A stretch of DNA of 64,000 nt, from positions 11,446,058 through 11,510,057 of the forward strand of contig OX638135.1 of NCBI GenBank assembly GCA_951804985.1, written 5' to 3'. The notes under the pieces are model-generated. The model was not told the origin of the DNA and did not search any database. It worked only from the letters and a program-made list of their open reading frames with translations. The position numbers and the translations under genes are program-made. The DNA comes from Dryomyza anilis. Its lineage: Eukaryota; Arthropoda; Insecta; Diptera; Dryomyzidae. Position 1 is the first letter of the stretch. Each line of letters opens with the position of its first letter. Positions 55,164 to 64,000 of this stretch are shown here, piece after piece.

Positions 55164-55858
55164 TATACCCTACACTAAGAGTGAAAGGGTATATTCAGTT
55201 TGGTACGCCGTTTGTAACACCCAGAAGGAAGCATCTCCGGTATGGAAAAGTATATATATTCTTGATCAGCATGACCTCCTGAGTCGATTTAGCGATGTCC
55301 GTCTGTCTGTCCGTCTGTCTGTCTGTCTGTTGAAATCCCTACTACTTTTAAAATTGAAAAGCTAGATAAATGAAACTTATAACTTAGATTACTAATATAC
55401 CTACGCTGTATGGCGAGATCGGTCCATTGTGACCTATGATCCGACCACTTATGTTCAAATACCTCATATAAAATGTACATATAAAGATCAATTTTTATCT
55501 ATACGTGCTTAGGAAAACTTTTTTGGTCAAATATATATTGATATCATGCTCAAATACATGATAATAATGTTTTCCGGCGAAAAGACTTGTGGTTCACAAA
55601 AAAAAAATCGAAATTCGGTATACCTACCCATTTGTAAATATGGGTATCAAATGAAAGAAAAATCTTCAGGGATGGAAAGTTTGTAGTTATTTTCAGGATT
55701 CGTATACCATGGTGACCTATATATCACTTTGAATGGTAACCACACATATGTGTAGGGTATTTATAGTCGGCTTAGACCGACTATAATTTTGATAATTCTA
55801 ACTATCATAATTACACCTACTTTAAAATTTCCCATGTGATCTAACCTTCCCAACTGGT
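55164..55858 (+). mobile_element. Helentron inserted in the RTE-like LINE
   Basis: TATACCCTACAC to CCCAACTGGT, with a short GTCY tract (55295-55330) and a complete stem-loop near 55764-55785. RTE-like coding sequence continues on both sides (55100-55163 and 55859-55960), so removal would join T to T without a target duplication. Confidence 0.88.
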
Positions 55859-55960
55859 TTATCGTTCCTTCGCAGCTTGTAGATTTCTCTGCGTTTGGTT
55901 TCGTACGTTCTGCGCAGCGCTTAAGCATTTCCTCGTTCATCGCATTTCCTGGATTGCGGT
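55859..55960 (-). pseudogene. RTE-like LINE, piece upstream of the Helentron
   Basis: Minus strand gives MNEEMLKRCAERTK and, in another frame, RREIYKLRRN, the region just before the reverse transcriptase. It ends where the A-rich repeat begins. Confidence 0.6.
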
Positions 55961-56160
55961 GATGAAACACAAAAGTAAAAACACAAAAGCAAAACAAAAA
56001 ATAAAACGCAGTAACCAAAGCATAACACAAAAACAAAACTAAAAACAAAAGCGAAGGCAAAACCACAAAAACACGAAAGAAAAAATAAAACGCAAATACA
56101 TAAACGAAATTAAAATTGGAAACACAAAAGCAAGAACAAAGACACAAAAACAAAATAAGA
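55961..56160. repeat. A-rich degenerate simple repeat
   Basis: Same composition as 49760-50290: CACAAAAGCAAAAC-like units. Confidence 0.8.
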
Positions 56161-56952
56161 TATTCTGTAGGACATCGTTTAATGTAGACTAAATATTGTA
56201 TACAATTTTATCGCCAGATTTTTTATCTCTGCGATCCAATTTTGTTTTGTGGCATTTAAACAACATGAATACCGGAAAATTCAGTACTATAAAGTGTAGT
56301 ACGTTAAGTTAAAATATCGTCAACAGAAATATCATATCATTCTATCTATGCGTTTATCAATATAATAAACTAACAATACATGTACATTGACTAATTTTTA
56401 AGTATCAGTTAATATATACTATAAAATGGGTTCACATTGAGTGGTACAGACCTTTCTTTTCCTCTCTCGACCGAAGTTAAGTTAATCTTTGTTAAACATG
56501 AGTTTTAAGCCGCAAACATATAGTCATATTTTTATAGTTACATAAACCAATCCAAATATATTACCCATTGTTATTTTACCCTTTAAAAAAATGTCAGCAA
56601 TTTAACTTCAGTCATTAAACTCAAATTAAATTATTTTGAAGTTATTTTTTAAATGAAGTAAATACTATTAATATGTATTTTCAGGGTGAAGAAATGAATG
56701 TTTATTAAATTTTAATTTTTTTCTTTACTTTTACCATATTGTCTTAACGTGCTCAAGGTTTAGTCGCTTCAGATTGGATATTTTGTACCAACAAATAAAA
56801 CAGCAAACAATTGGCAAAATACATTGAGTGGCAGATTGAACAGCTGTTTCAGAAGTAGCCAAGCCCCTTCATCAGCGAATTTTCCTTTTCCAATGAACAT
56901 AATAAGAATTATGTGCATTGAAGTAAGAACGAAAAGTAAACGAAACCTTAAA
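56161..56952. other. Unassigned interval
   Basis: No gene, RNA or repeat recognised. AT-rich with some pyrimidine-rich sequence at 56448-56470. Confidence 0.45.
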
Positions 56953-58130
56953 CAGTGACAAAATTTTGTCATTTAAAACATATTAAAGAGTCTGTCATAG
57001 ATAATAAAATTTAGTATTATAGCAATTTTATTTCAAATATAAGGAAAACCTGTGTTAAAGTGGGACATTGGTGACATTTTTGGCAATGATTTTTCCACAT
57101 AGTAAAATGAAAACAATTCTCAAGTGCTCCTTAATCTGATATCAAATTTTTTCATCCATGGTTATTATCAAATTTATAGATGTTTATTGCATTTCGAGAA
57201 GAAGTGGAAATAAATGTTTTTGCAATTGTTTTACTGTGCTGTTGTTTGCTACCAATATATATGAATTTTTGTCGTTTTTAATTGGGAAGGTATGTTTAAA
57301 ATGATCGGATGTTTCTTTTGAAATACAAACGGGTTTTGCAAAGAATTTAACATTGCTTAAATCGTGCTAAGTTATAATAAAATTACGATATTGGGGTAAA
57401 GTGGGAAACAGTTTCTGGGGTAAACTGGGAAACGTAATTTAAGCAATGTTTATTATAATTTTAGTGAAAATATTGTGTTAAATGAATTATTTAATTGATT
57501 TAGCCAAGATAAATTACAATCTTGCCAACAAACCATTGAAAAACAAAATTTTGACTTCACCTGAGATTAGATCTGAATTGCAGAAGAAAGCCTAGAAGCG
57601 AACCTTTTAAAGGAACAAAAAGAATACTTCGGTAAATATTTTTCAACTTCATCAGAAGATTACAATGTGTATGAATAAAATGCCGAAGAAATTAAATTTC
57701 AAGAATTAGGTAAACTACAATATTTGCAAAAGGCCTTAGTACTTGAACTGTGCGAACTTGACGACCACCAACTACACCTGTCACTATTGTAACTCAGAAT
57801 ATTCTGACTAATTCTGACAATTTTTTTCGTATTTTTTAACATAAATACTGAAATGTTTATGAATTTAACTTTTTATCTTCTTATTTTCCGAAATTGAGCT
57901 GTTTTGAAAAATGGCTAAAAATCAATTAAAAGTCATATAAATAGTCTTCTGTTAATGCAAAAAGTTAGATCATAAACCTGCTATGGAATGGAGCCTTTAA
58001 ATGAATTAAAAAAAAATATTATTATGTACTTTTTTAGAATAAAATCAAAACACATCCAACTTTACCATATGTTCTCCTATTAGTTTATACAAACATTAAA
58101 AAAGCTGAAAATCTGCTTTTTTTTTTATAA

Positions 58131-59475
58131 CTACACGCTGCAAAAAAAGGGCTCTCCCAAACATAATTTTGCAGGCATTAACATGTATGTTTGGAATTTT
58201 ATTTAAACATAATATATAATTGACTGATAAATCATTTATAAACAGCGTTGTATTGAGACTTGAACAGTGTTGTAATGAGCTCTGACTTACATTATAATAT
58301 CCCGGAAACATTTTAATGTTGCCCCTTGGCCACTTGGTTCTAATGGAAACATAATAATTACTACATCCAAACAAAATAAATATTTGAACCGAAACATAAA
58401 TATGTTCAAATTAAAACATGATTTTGAACGACCTGAATATAAATATGTTTCCAGTGAAACATATCAGTTGTTTCAGTACAAAAAGTAGTATGTTTCCATG
58501 GAAACATATTTAAATATTTTTGGAAAAAATCCTGAAAATAAAATAAAAATAAAATTTAGTTTTTTTTTATTTATTTTTATTAAAAATCTTTAAACATGCA
58601 CAGTGGAAAATTATTATAATCGAATTCATATAAAAATGTTTAAATGCATAAATAAATAATTGGTTTAAAACTGCAAGTACAAGTGACAGCAACAATGAAT
58701 GCACAATTGCACCAGCAGACGCTAAACCAGACGATCCAGGCTTGCTTTTATTTGGTACAGTTACAGTTGATCTCAGTATAGCACATAGCGTAGGCAAGGA
58801 ATTCACGGACGCTTATGTAAAAAAACATGCCGAATTCTGTTTGAAAATCGAAACACAGATTTTTTATTTGTGGTTTTTTCACATTAGTTTCAGAAATTAT
58901 ATACTGCACTATATTATACTCTGTTACTATTAGTACTTTTTATAACACAATTTATATATTTATTTAATTTGCAAATAACAAAATTATTACCTACGCGAAC
59001 ACGTTCTCTCAACGAACAACAAAATACACGTACGCAGAAAATGCAGATCAACGAGTGTCCACTTTATATATAAGAATTAATTTTTTGTTTGTTTTCAAAC
59101 ATCAGTATGTTTAAAATGACCCTATACATACTTCAAAGAAAATGCGATAATATATCGTCAGTCGATATATTATCGAATTAAGACGAGCGTGGCGAACATA
59201 CGTTGTATTTAGATTTGATTAGCATTTTCTGTGTTTCGAAACATAGTTTTAACCAAGTAAATTGCCAAGAAACAGTTTATTCAAATGCAATTAAAATTTT
59301 ATGTTGGTATTGTAACATATTTATGGTAAATTTGACAGATTTTGCTGCACAATATAATAATGTTTTCACGATTATAATTTAATAACACTTCATTCCTAAT
59401 ACATGTATGGTAACTTCGTATTAGTTTTTAATTACATTCAAACATATTCAAACAAATCTTTTCTATCCGTGCATT
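58131..59475. mobile_element. 1.3-kb insertion rich in GTTTCnnnGAAAC palindromes
   Basis: Present in R copy 2 and absent at the same place in copy 1 (near 1520). It starts CTACACGCTGCAAAAAAAGG and ends TTTTCTATCCGTGCA. The ends show only weak inverse similarity. It has many AAACATA/TATGTTT motifs, including a perfect 20-base palindrome at 58489-58508. The small frames show no recognisable protein. Likely a non-autonomous DNA element; family unknown. Confidence 0.5.
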
Positions 59476-59927
59476 TGATAACCATATCAAAATGTTACAG
59501 CAACTATATTTTTTTGGAGCTTACAATAGAAAAAATATTTTTTTAATTGACGTTTAAAGATATGGTCCCGTGACTATAGTAAAAATTAACCTGGAGCTTT
59601 TTTGACAGTTTTCCTATTAAATTAAATGTCAAAAGGCTGTACATTTAAATAAACTCCAGTTTAAAAATGACTATGACTTTAAACTTCATCTGCAAGATTT
59701 GAAAAGGGTTCTTTTTACCTCTTCTAACACTTCAGCCAAGAAGGTGCTTGAATCGAAGTTGAACTGCTAAGAATATAAGACCCAATGTCGGATTGCTCAG
59801 ATGCATATCTGAAACATCTTTGGAAATATTTCGTATTTGCATTTGAATGAAAAAAGCACATTACTCATTATGTGAAAATATGTCGTAGTTTCTATTTACT
59901 ATAATTCAATTACCATTTATTCCACAG

Positions 59928-60082
59928 GTAAAAACGGCAAGAATGGCAACGCAAACAAATCCGATCAATAATTAACCAACGGTCACACGCCTGAGAACAA
60001 AGAGAACCAACAGAGTGTCGCCGCCGATGCTAATGCAAACGTGCCAGTTGCTGCAGATACGCCTGCAAAAATTACAATATAA
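59928..60082 (+). CDS. Terminal exon of an unidentified gene, with an in-frame stop and 36-codon extension
   Basis: A splice acceptor TTTATTCCACAG precedes GTAAAAACGGCAAGAATGGC. The frame reads KNGKNGNANKSDQ, then TAA (59969-59971), then 36 further sense codons (LTNGHTPENKENQQSVAADA and on to PAKITI) to TAA at 60080. Composition (Asn, Ala, Lys, Asp, Gln) and higher GC stand out from the AT-rich flanks, as expected of a disordered C-terminal tail. A polyadenylation-type run AATATAAAAATAA follows. No upstream exon was identified. The protein is not recognised. The exon lies inside the 3.9-kb segment that splits an RTE tail, so it could be a transposed fragment and not a live gene. Confidence 0.45.
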
Positions 60083-61639
60083 AAATAACTTTATTATACG
60101 TATTTTATGTTCATTTTAATATTTATAATATTAGCCATGTTTTTTTGGCATCATTTTTTAAAATACTTGGCCGCACTGAGAAATCGTTTATCAAAATATG
60201 ACAAATTATTTTTAAAAATTTGTAAAAATTTTAAAAAAATGTAAACAAATGAAATTTATACAATTTTTGAAAAATGAGCAGATCTTTCTGCATGATGAAA
60301 TGCAGACCAAAAACGATACTTCCACTGCTTGCAAGGTTTTGTAGTACCAGGAAGCAGTGGAAAGCGTTTTTTTTTTTACTTATTTTGAGGTCTACACGTT
60401 GGGGAACTTGGCAGTGCGCTCGGCAGCTGAGAACTTTGCCGCCAGCTGCATAAAATGCCATGGACTTTAAAGCCATTGGAAGGCACAACACATTTTCACT
60501 CATAAAGAAATACCGACGAACGCGATTATCCTAATGGTTTGCAATGGTAAAAATTAGCGAAAAAATTGACAATTATGACAACAAAAATAAATGATGACAA
60601 GTTTGGATAGAAATATATTAAGTGTCGATAGCGTTTTTTTTGGAAAATATTTTTAAGCGTTGATACCGAAGCGTTGATACCAAAAAAACACGACTATTAT
60701 AAACCTTTTTTTATAGAGAAAACTTTATGTTACAAATTGACTATAACAAAACAAAATATTATTTTAATAAAATCTTAATTTTAAACTAAAAAATTAAAAT
60801 ATTATTACTTAATTGAAACAAATACAAGAAGAAAAATATCCAAATCGCTTGAATATCGAGTGACTGAATATGATATAATGTGATTTTAATTTTTAGGTTG
60901 TATGGGAGGTGCCACTTCCAGTCCACCAATCTCACCAACATATATCCTATACTCTGCCCAGATCCAACATACATATTGTGTCAAACTTTTATTCGATTCG
61001 GTTCAGTAGTGTTGACGTCTATTCGGAACATACATACATTCACAAATATATAGTAGATTAATAATTATGCAAGACTACTGACCAAACAGTCTTTGACAAT
61101 CGTCAAGAAGAGGACAGTAAGCAATTCTTTTGCAATTAATGATTCCAAATCATTAATTGCATTTGTGCATATTAAAGATGTTTATATTGAGACCACACAG
61201 AGTCTGAATATAAACATATATATTTAATAGTTTTACTGGCAGCGCTCCCACGGCGTTGTCATATAATAAACAAATGGACATCGTACATTTGAGCTTTTAT
61301 ATATTTTAAGTTTTGTTTAACACCTATAACGCGAGTTCGTTTTTCTTTTTAAAAAGGCTTTTTCGTTTTCTATAAAGTTTACTATTAATTCCAGCCATAT
61401 GTTGTGTATTTTATTTCTTATGTATTAAGTTACTTAATTTCTCATTTCATACACATCCAGCTTAGTTTTTAATACTTCAACATACTATTTAATATTGTTT
61501 TATACCGTGACCTTAATTTAGAATTTTTTGTTTTCAACTCTTACTGCCTGAACAGAGTACATGCGGCGAACAAAAAAACAACAAAAAATGTCACACGGCA
61601 AATTAAAAATATGAATTCGTCTCCGTACGTACACACACT
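60083..61639. other. Unassigned interval downstream of the exon
   Basis: Contains a GC-richer patch at 60395-60470 in a minus-strand frame (LPMALKSMAFYAAGGKVLSC) with no family resemblance. At 60980-61060 there is a motif ATTCGGTTCAGTAGT followed by AACATACATACATTCAC, a type of sequence often at the 3' ends of dispersed fly repeats. Otherwise AT-rich. Confidence 0.4.
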
Positions 61640-61860
61640 CTCAGAAAATAATTGTTAAAATTTAACAATTACGATTGTTGTTCATTTAACAATTATTAAT
61701 TTTTTTTCCTATTATTTGAGTGATGATTGTAGCATTTTCAAAGTTAACAATTATTTTTGGGGAGATTGTAAAATTTATTGTTGGATTGTTAAATTTAAAT
61801 TAATTGTTAAATTCAACAATTCGATTTTTAAAAAATTGTTTGTTCGAATACGAACACTTC
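61640..61860. repeat. AATTGTTAA-rich palindromic repeat, MITE-like
   Basis: At least seven TTAACAATT/AATTGTTAA motifs in both orientations, including a near-perfect palindrome AATTGTTAAAATTTAACAATT at about 61650-61670. No coding potential. Confidence 0.55.
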
Positions 61861-62330
61861 AAAACATGACACATCTATCACTGTGTCATACTTCAAAATA
61901 TTTATTATTTTAACAAATTTAAAATTCGTTCGGATAAAATAAATTGTGTTGCTGGAACGACTTTCAACATTGCTGTGCACTGCACAGTGCGCAGTCGTCT
62001 GCCACGCCTGAGCAGTATTGAGCAGTGCGAAAACAACGATGGAATGCTATTGCATTGACTGATGCTGCAGCCTAGATTGTGAGTATATTGTTCTTTTGTC
62101 GTAAAACGTATTTTTTTGTTTAATGTTCTATTTTATGTTAGCGTCAGCAACAAGGATCTGATCTGATCTGACCTCGAAGCAAAAATGAACGCCGGATAAG
62201 CAGATTAAATATGCTTGTGACACTCTGTCGAGTTATATTATGAATTATTTGCGGCCTCCTATGGGGTGGAGAGTGTAAACCGACCCGGCCAAATGTGTAC
62301 CCGCTCAACAGCGCCACAAACTTTGTTTAT
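61861..62330. other. GC-richer unassigned segment
   Basis: 61950-62080 is richer in CAGTGCGC/GCAGTGC motifs, including the inverted pair GCTGTGCACTGCACAGTGC, and ends in a donor-like TTGTGAGTAT. It could hold an exon or a promoter, but there is no supporting frame. A direct CTGATCTGATCTGAC repeat lies at 62157-62171. Confidence 0.3.
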
Positions 62331-63163
62331 TATAAAATATAAAATATAAAATATAAAATATAAAATATAAAATATAAAATATAAAATATAAAATATAAAA
62401 TATAAAATATAAAATATAAAATATAAAATATAAAATATAAAATATAAAATATAAAATATAAAATATAAAATATAAAATATAAAATATAAAATATAAAATA
62501 TAAAATATAAAATATAAAATATAAAATATAAAATATAAAATATAAAATATAAAATATAAAATATAAAATATAAAATATAAAATATAAAATATAAAATATA
62601 AAATATAAAATATAAAATATAAAATATAAAATATAAAATATAAAATATAAAATATAAAATATAAAATATAAAATATAAAATATAAAATATAAAATATAAA
62701 ATATAAAATATAAAATATAAAATATAAAATATAAAATATAAAATATAAAATATAAAATATAAAATATAAAATATAAAATATAAAATATAAAATATAAAAT
62801 ATAAAATATAAAATATAAAATATAAAATATAAAATATAAAATATAAAATATAAAATATAAAATATAAAATATAAAATATAAAATATAAAATATAAAATAT
62901 AAAATATAAAATATAAAATATAAAATATAAAATATAAAATATAAAATATAAAATATAAAATATAAAATATAAAATATAAAATATAAAATATAAAATATAA
63001 AATATAAAATATAAAATATAAAATATAAAATATAAAATATAAAATATAAAATATAAAATATAAAATATAAAATATAAAATATAAAATATAAAATATAAAA
63101 TATAAAATATAAAATATAAAATATAAAATATAAAATATAAAATATAAAATATAAAATATAAAA
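62331..63163. repeat. (TATAAAA)119 perfect 7-bp tandem array
   Basis: 833 bases of uninterrupted TATAAAA. The register at 63122 is still exact after 113 units, so there is no net indel, and I see no substitution. It ends by passing into TATATAT at 63164. Confidence 0.97.
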
Positions 63164-63689
63164 TATATATAAACCTAATGTTTGAATTTAAATTGTAATA
63201 AATTTTTAATTAATTTAGTAGAAATAATATATATTGTAATAATGGTTGAAATTGTATTTAAAAATATATAATATAAATATAAATAATTAATATAATATAT
63301 AAAATATAATTATATTTTCCAATGAAATCAACGTATATTAAATTATGTATACTTGGTAGATGTTTATTTTGTATATTTAATTAAAACGATATTTCAAATT
63401 TGTGACTGAAATTTTTTAATAAAACTAAATTATTATATAAACTAAAACGTTGATTATGATCTTTTTGAGAGTTTTTATGTTGCCTTTTTTTTAATGCTGT
63501 TTGGCAAACATTTAAAGCAATGGTGAAGAATGGTGGATATGTTGAAAATATAGGGATTTTAACCCCTAAAATGAGTAAAACCAAGGCATTATTGTCCAAG
63601 TTGAATAAAAGTTGAATAAAAATTTGTCCAAGTTGCGACTAACAACACGATTTTTACAACTACATTGACGGAGTTTCATGTCTTGTGGT
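63164..63689. other. AT-rich sequence after the satellite
   Basis: 63170-63330 is rich in TATAATATAA-like motifs, possibly decayed satellite. 63600-63632 has a short direct repeat (AAGTTGAATAAAAGTTGAAT and TTGTCCAAGTTG). No gene. Confidence 0.5.
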
Positions 63690-63837
63690 CTATGGTGGAC
63701 AGCGTTGAAGAGGGCGCGTCCAAATCTGAGGACAACCTGGCAACGCTTGGTATTTCTAAAAGGCGTCAGCGCGCTCAAAGCAAAACCGGCTGGCGCGGCT
63801 TAATCTTAGCGGCCAACCCACGGTTGTTTTTTTTTAC

Positions 63838-63983
63838 GTAAGAAGATGATAATTGAAATATTGCATTTAAAATCGACTTAAAATGTTTTACCCGAATTAC
63901 CCAATTGAAAAAAAAAATTACCCACTTTTACCCAATTCAATTTTATTTTTTACCCAATTTAATTTTAACAAAATGCATCACTG
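63838..63983 (+). repeat. R element copy 2 right end with TTTACCC motifs
   Basis: Matches 1800-1869 and 2438-2495 of copy 1. ACCCACTTTTACCCAATT here is the inverse of the left-end GGGTAAAGTGGG motif, giving the R element inverted subterminal motifs. Ends CACTG at 63983. Confidence 0.6.
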
Positions 63984-64000
63984 GTTCAAATATACATGTA

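Larger units (their letters stand above)
59725..63835 (+). mobile_element. RTE-like LINE 3' tail split by a 3.9-kb segment
   Basis: 59725-59763 matches 110-150 of the RTE-like tail (CAGCCAAGAAGGTGCTTG). 63690-63835 matches the next part (GTTGAAGAGGGCGCGTCC and AGGCGTCAGCGCGCTCAAAG). The two pieces are collinear and in the same orientation, so 59764-63689 looks like an insertion into this tail. Flanking TTTTTACCT and TTTTTACGT may be the LINE's target duplication. Confidence 0.55.
56953..63983 (+). mobile_element. R element copy 2, split by nested insertions
   Basis: Begins CAGTGACAAAATTTTGTC and ends AAAATGCATCACTG. R sequence occupies 56953-58130, 59476-59724 and about 63838-63983. It is interrupted by 58131-59475 and by an RTE-like tail (59725-63835). 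Compared with copy 1 it lacks the Helentron at 1870-2437. The shared termini in two copies support a real mobile unit. Cys-rich tail remnant near 57710-57812. Confidence 0.6.

Noticed and set aside
60231..60503. Minus-strand 90-residue frame as a host gene
   Set aside because: No family motif, half of it is encoded by AT-rich low-complexity sequence, and there are no splice or promoter signals.
62331..63163. Regular repeats as a possible CRISPR-like array
   Set aside because: Pure 7-bp tandem repeat with no spacers, in a eukaryotic genome.

Overview
This window is repeat-dense, AT-rich DNA from an insect, most likely a higher fly (Brachycera, Schizophora). The clues are DINE-1/mini-me type Helentrons with (GTCY)n tracts, R1-, RTE- and CR1-group LINEs, Ty3/gypsy, copia and BEL/Pao retrotransposons, a minimal 54-bp intron, and no bacterial gene organisation. 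I find only two stretches that look like host coding sequence: the terminal exons of an ARF/ARL-type small GTPase on the minus strand (6099-6632) and a terminal exon of unknown identity on the plus strand (59928-60082).

Layout. 1-335 is the 3' end of an RTE-like LINE. 381-2495 is a putative DNA transposon with CAGTG/CACTG ends ('R'), carrying a Helentron. 2500-2980 is a foldback-like repeat ('F'). 3307-4689 holds two head-to-tail Helentrons. 4690-6098 is mostly unexplained, and the GTPase exons follow. 7052-42740 is one very deep transposon nest. 43984-47599 is a copia element. 48550-55960 is a mosaic of Helentrons, a truncated SINE, A-rich repeat, LINE tails, a BEL/Pao fragment and a broken RTE-like LINE. 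56953-63983 is a second R copy, split by a 1.3-kb insertion and by an RTE tail that itself contains a 3.9-kb segment with the unknown exon and a (TATAAAA)119 array.

The central nest can be peeled in order. (1) A decayed LTR retrotransposon (7052-7751, resuming about 41681-42740) was hit by (2) an R1-like LINE (7752-9135, resuming 39621-41680). (3) Gypsy A inserted in the R1-like LINE on the minus strand (9136-39620). (4) A CR1-group LINE lacking its endonuclease landed in gypsy A, and a LINE-plus-integrase unit was then tandemly duplicated (13106-28871 and 29772-32610). (5) Gypsy B, complete with apparently identical LTRs and a CATT target duplication (14130-27055), inserted in the first LINE copy. 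(6) A third LINE copy (20159-23383, minus) broke the gypsy B integrase. Separately, a Helentron (34307-35040) entered gypsy A and a tRNA-derived SINE (40342-40645) entered the R1-like LINE.

No element here looks fully autonomous. Gypsy B has an intact gag, a probable -1 frameshift signal and a protease-RT-RNase H region, but pol carries one nonsense codon and the integrase is split. Both gypsy copies encode an unusual membrane-spanning segment upstream of the protease and have a 2.4-kb non-coding 3' region in place of env. All alignments and family calls were made by eye from the sequence.
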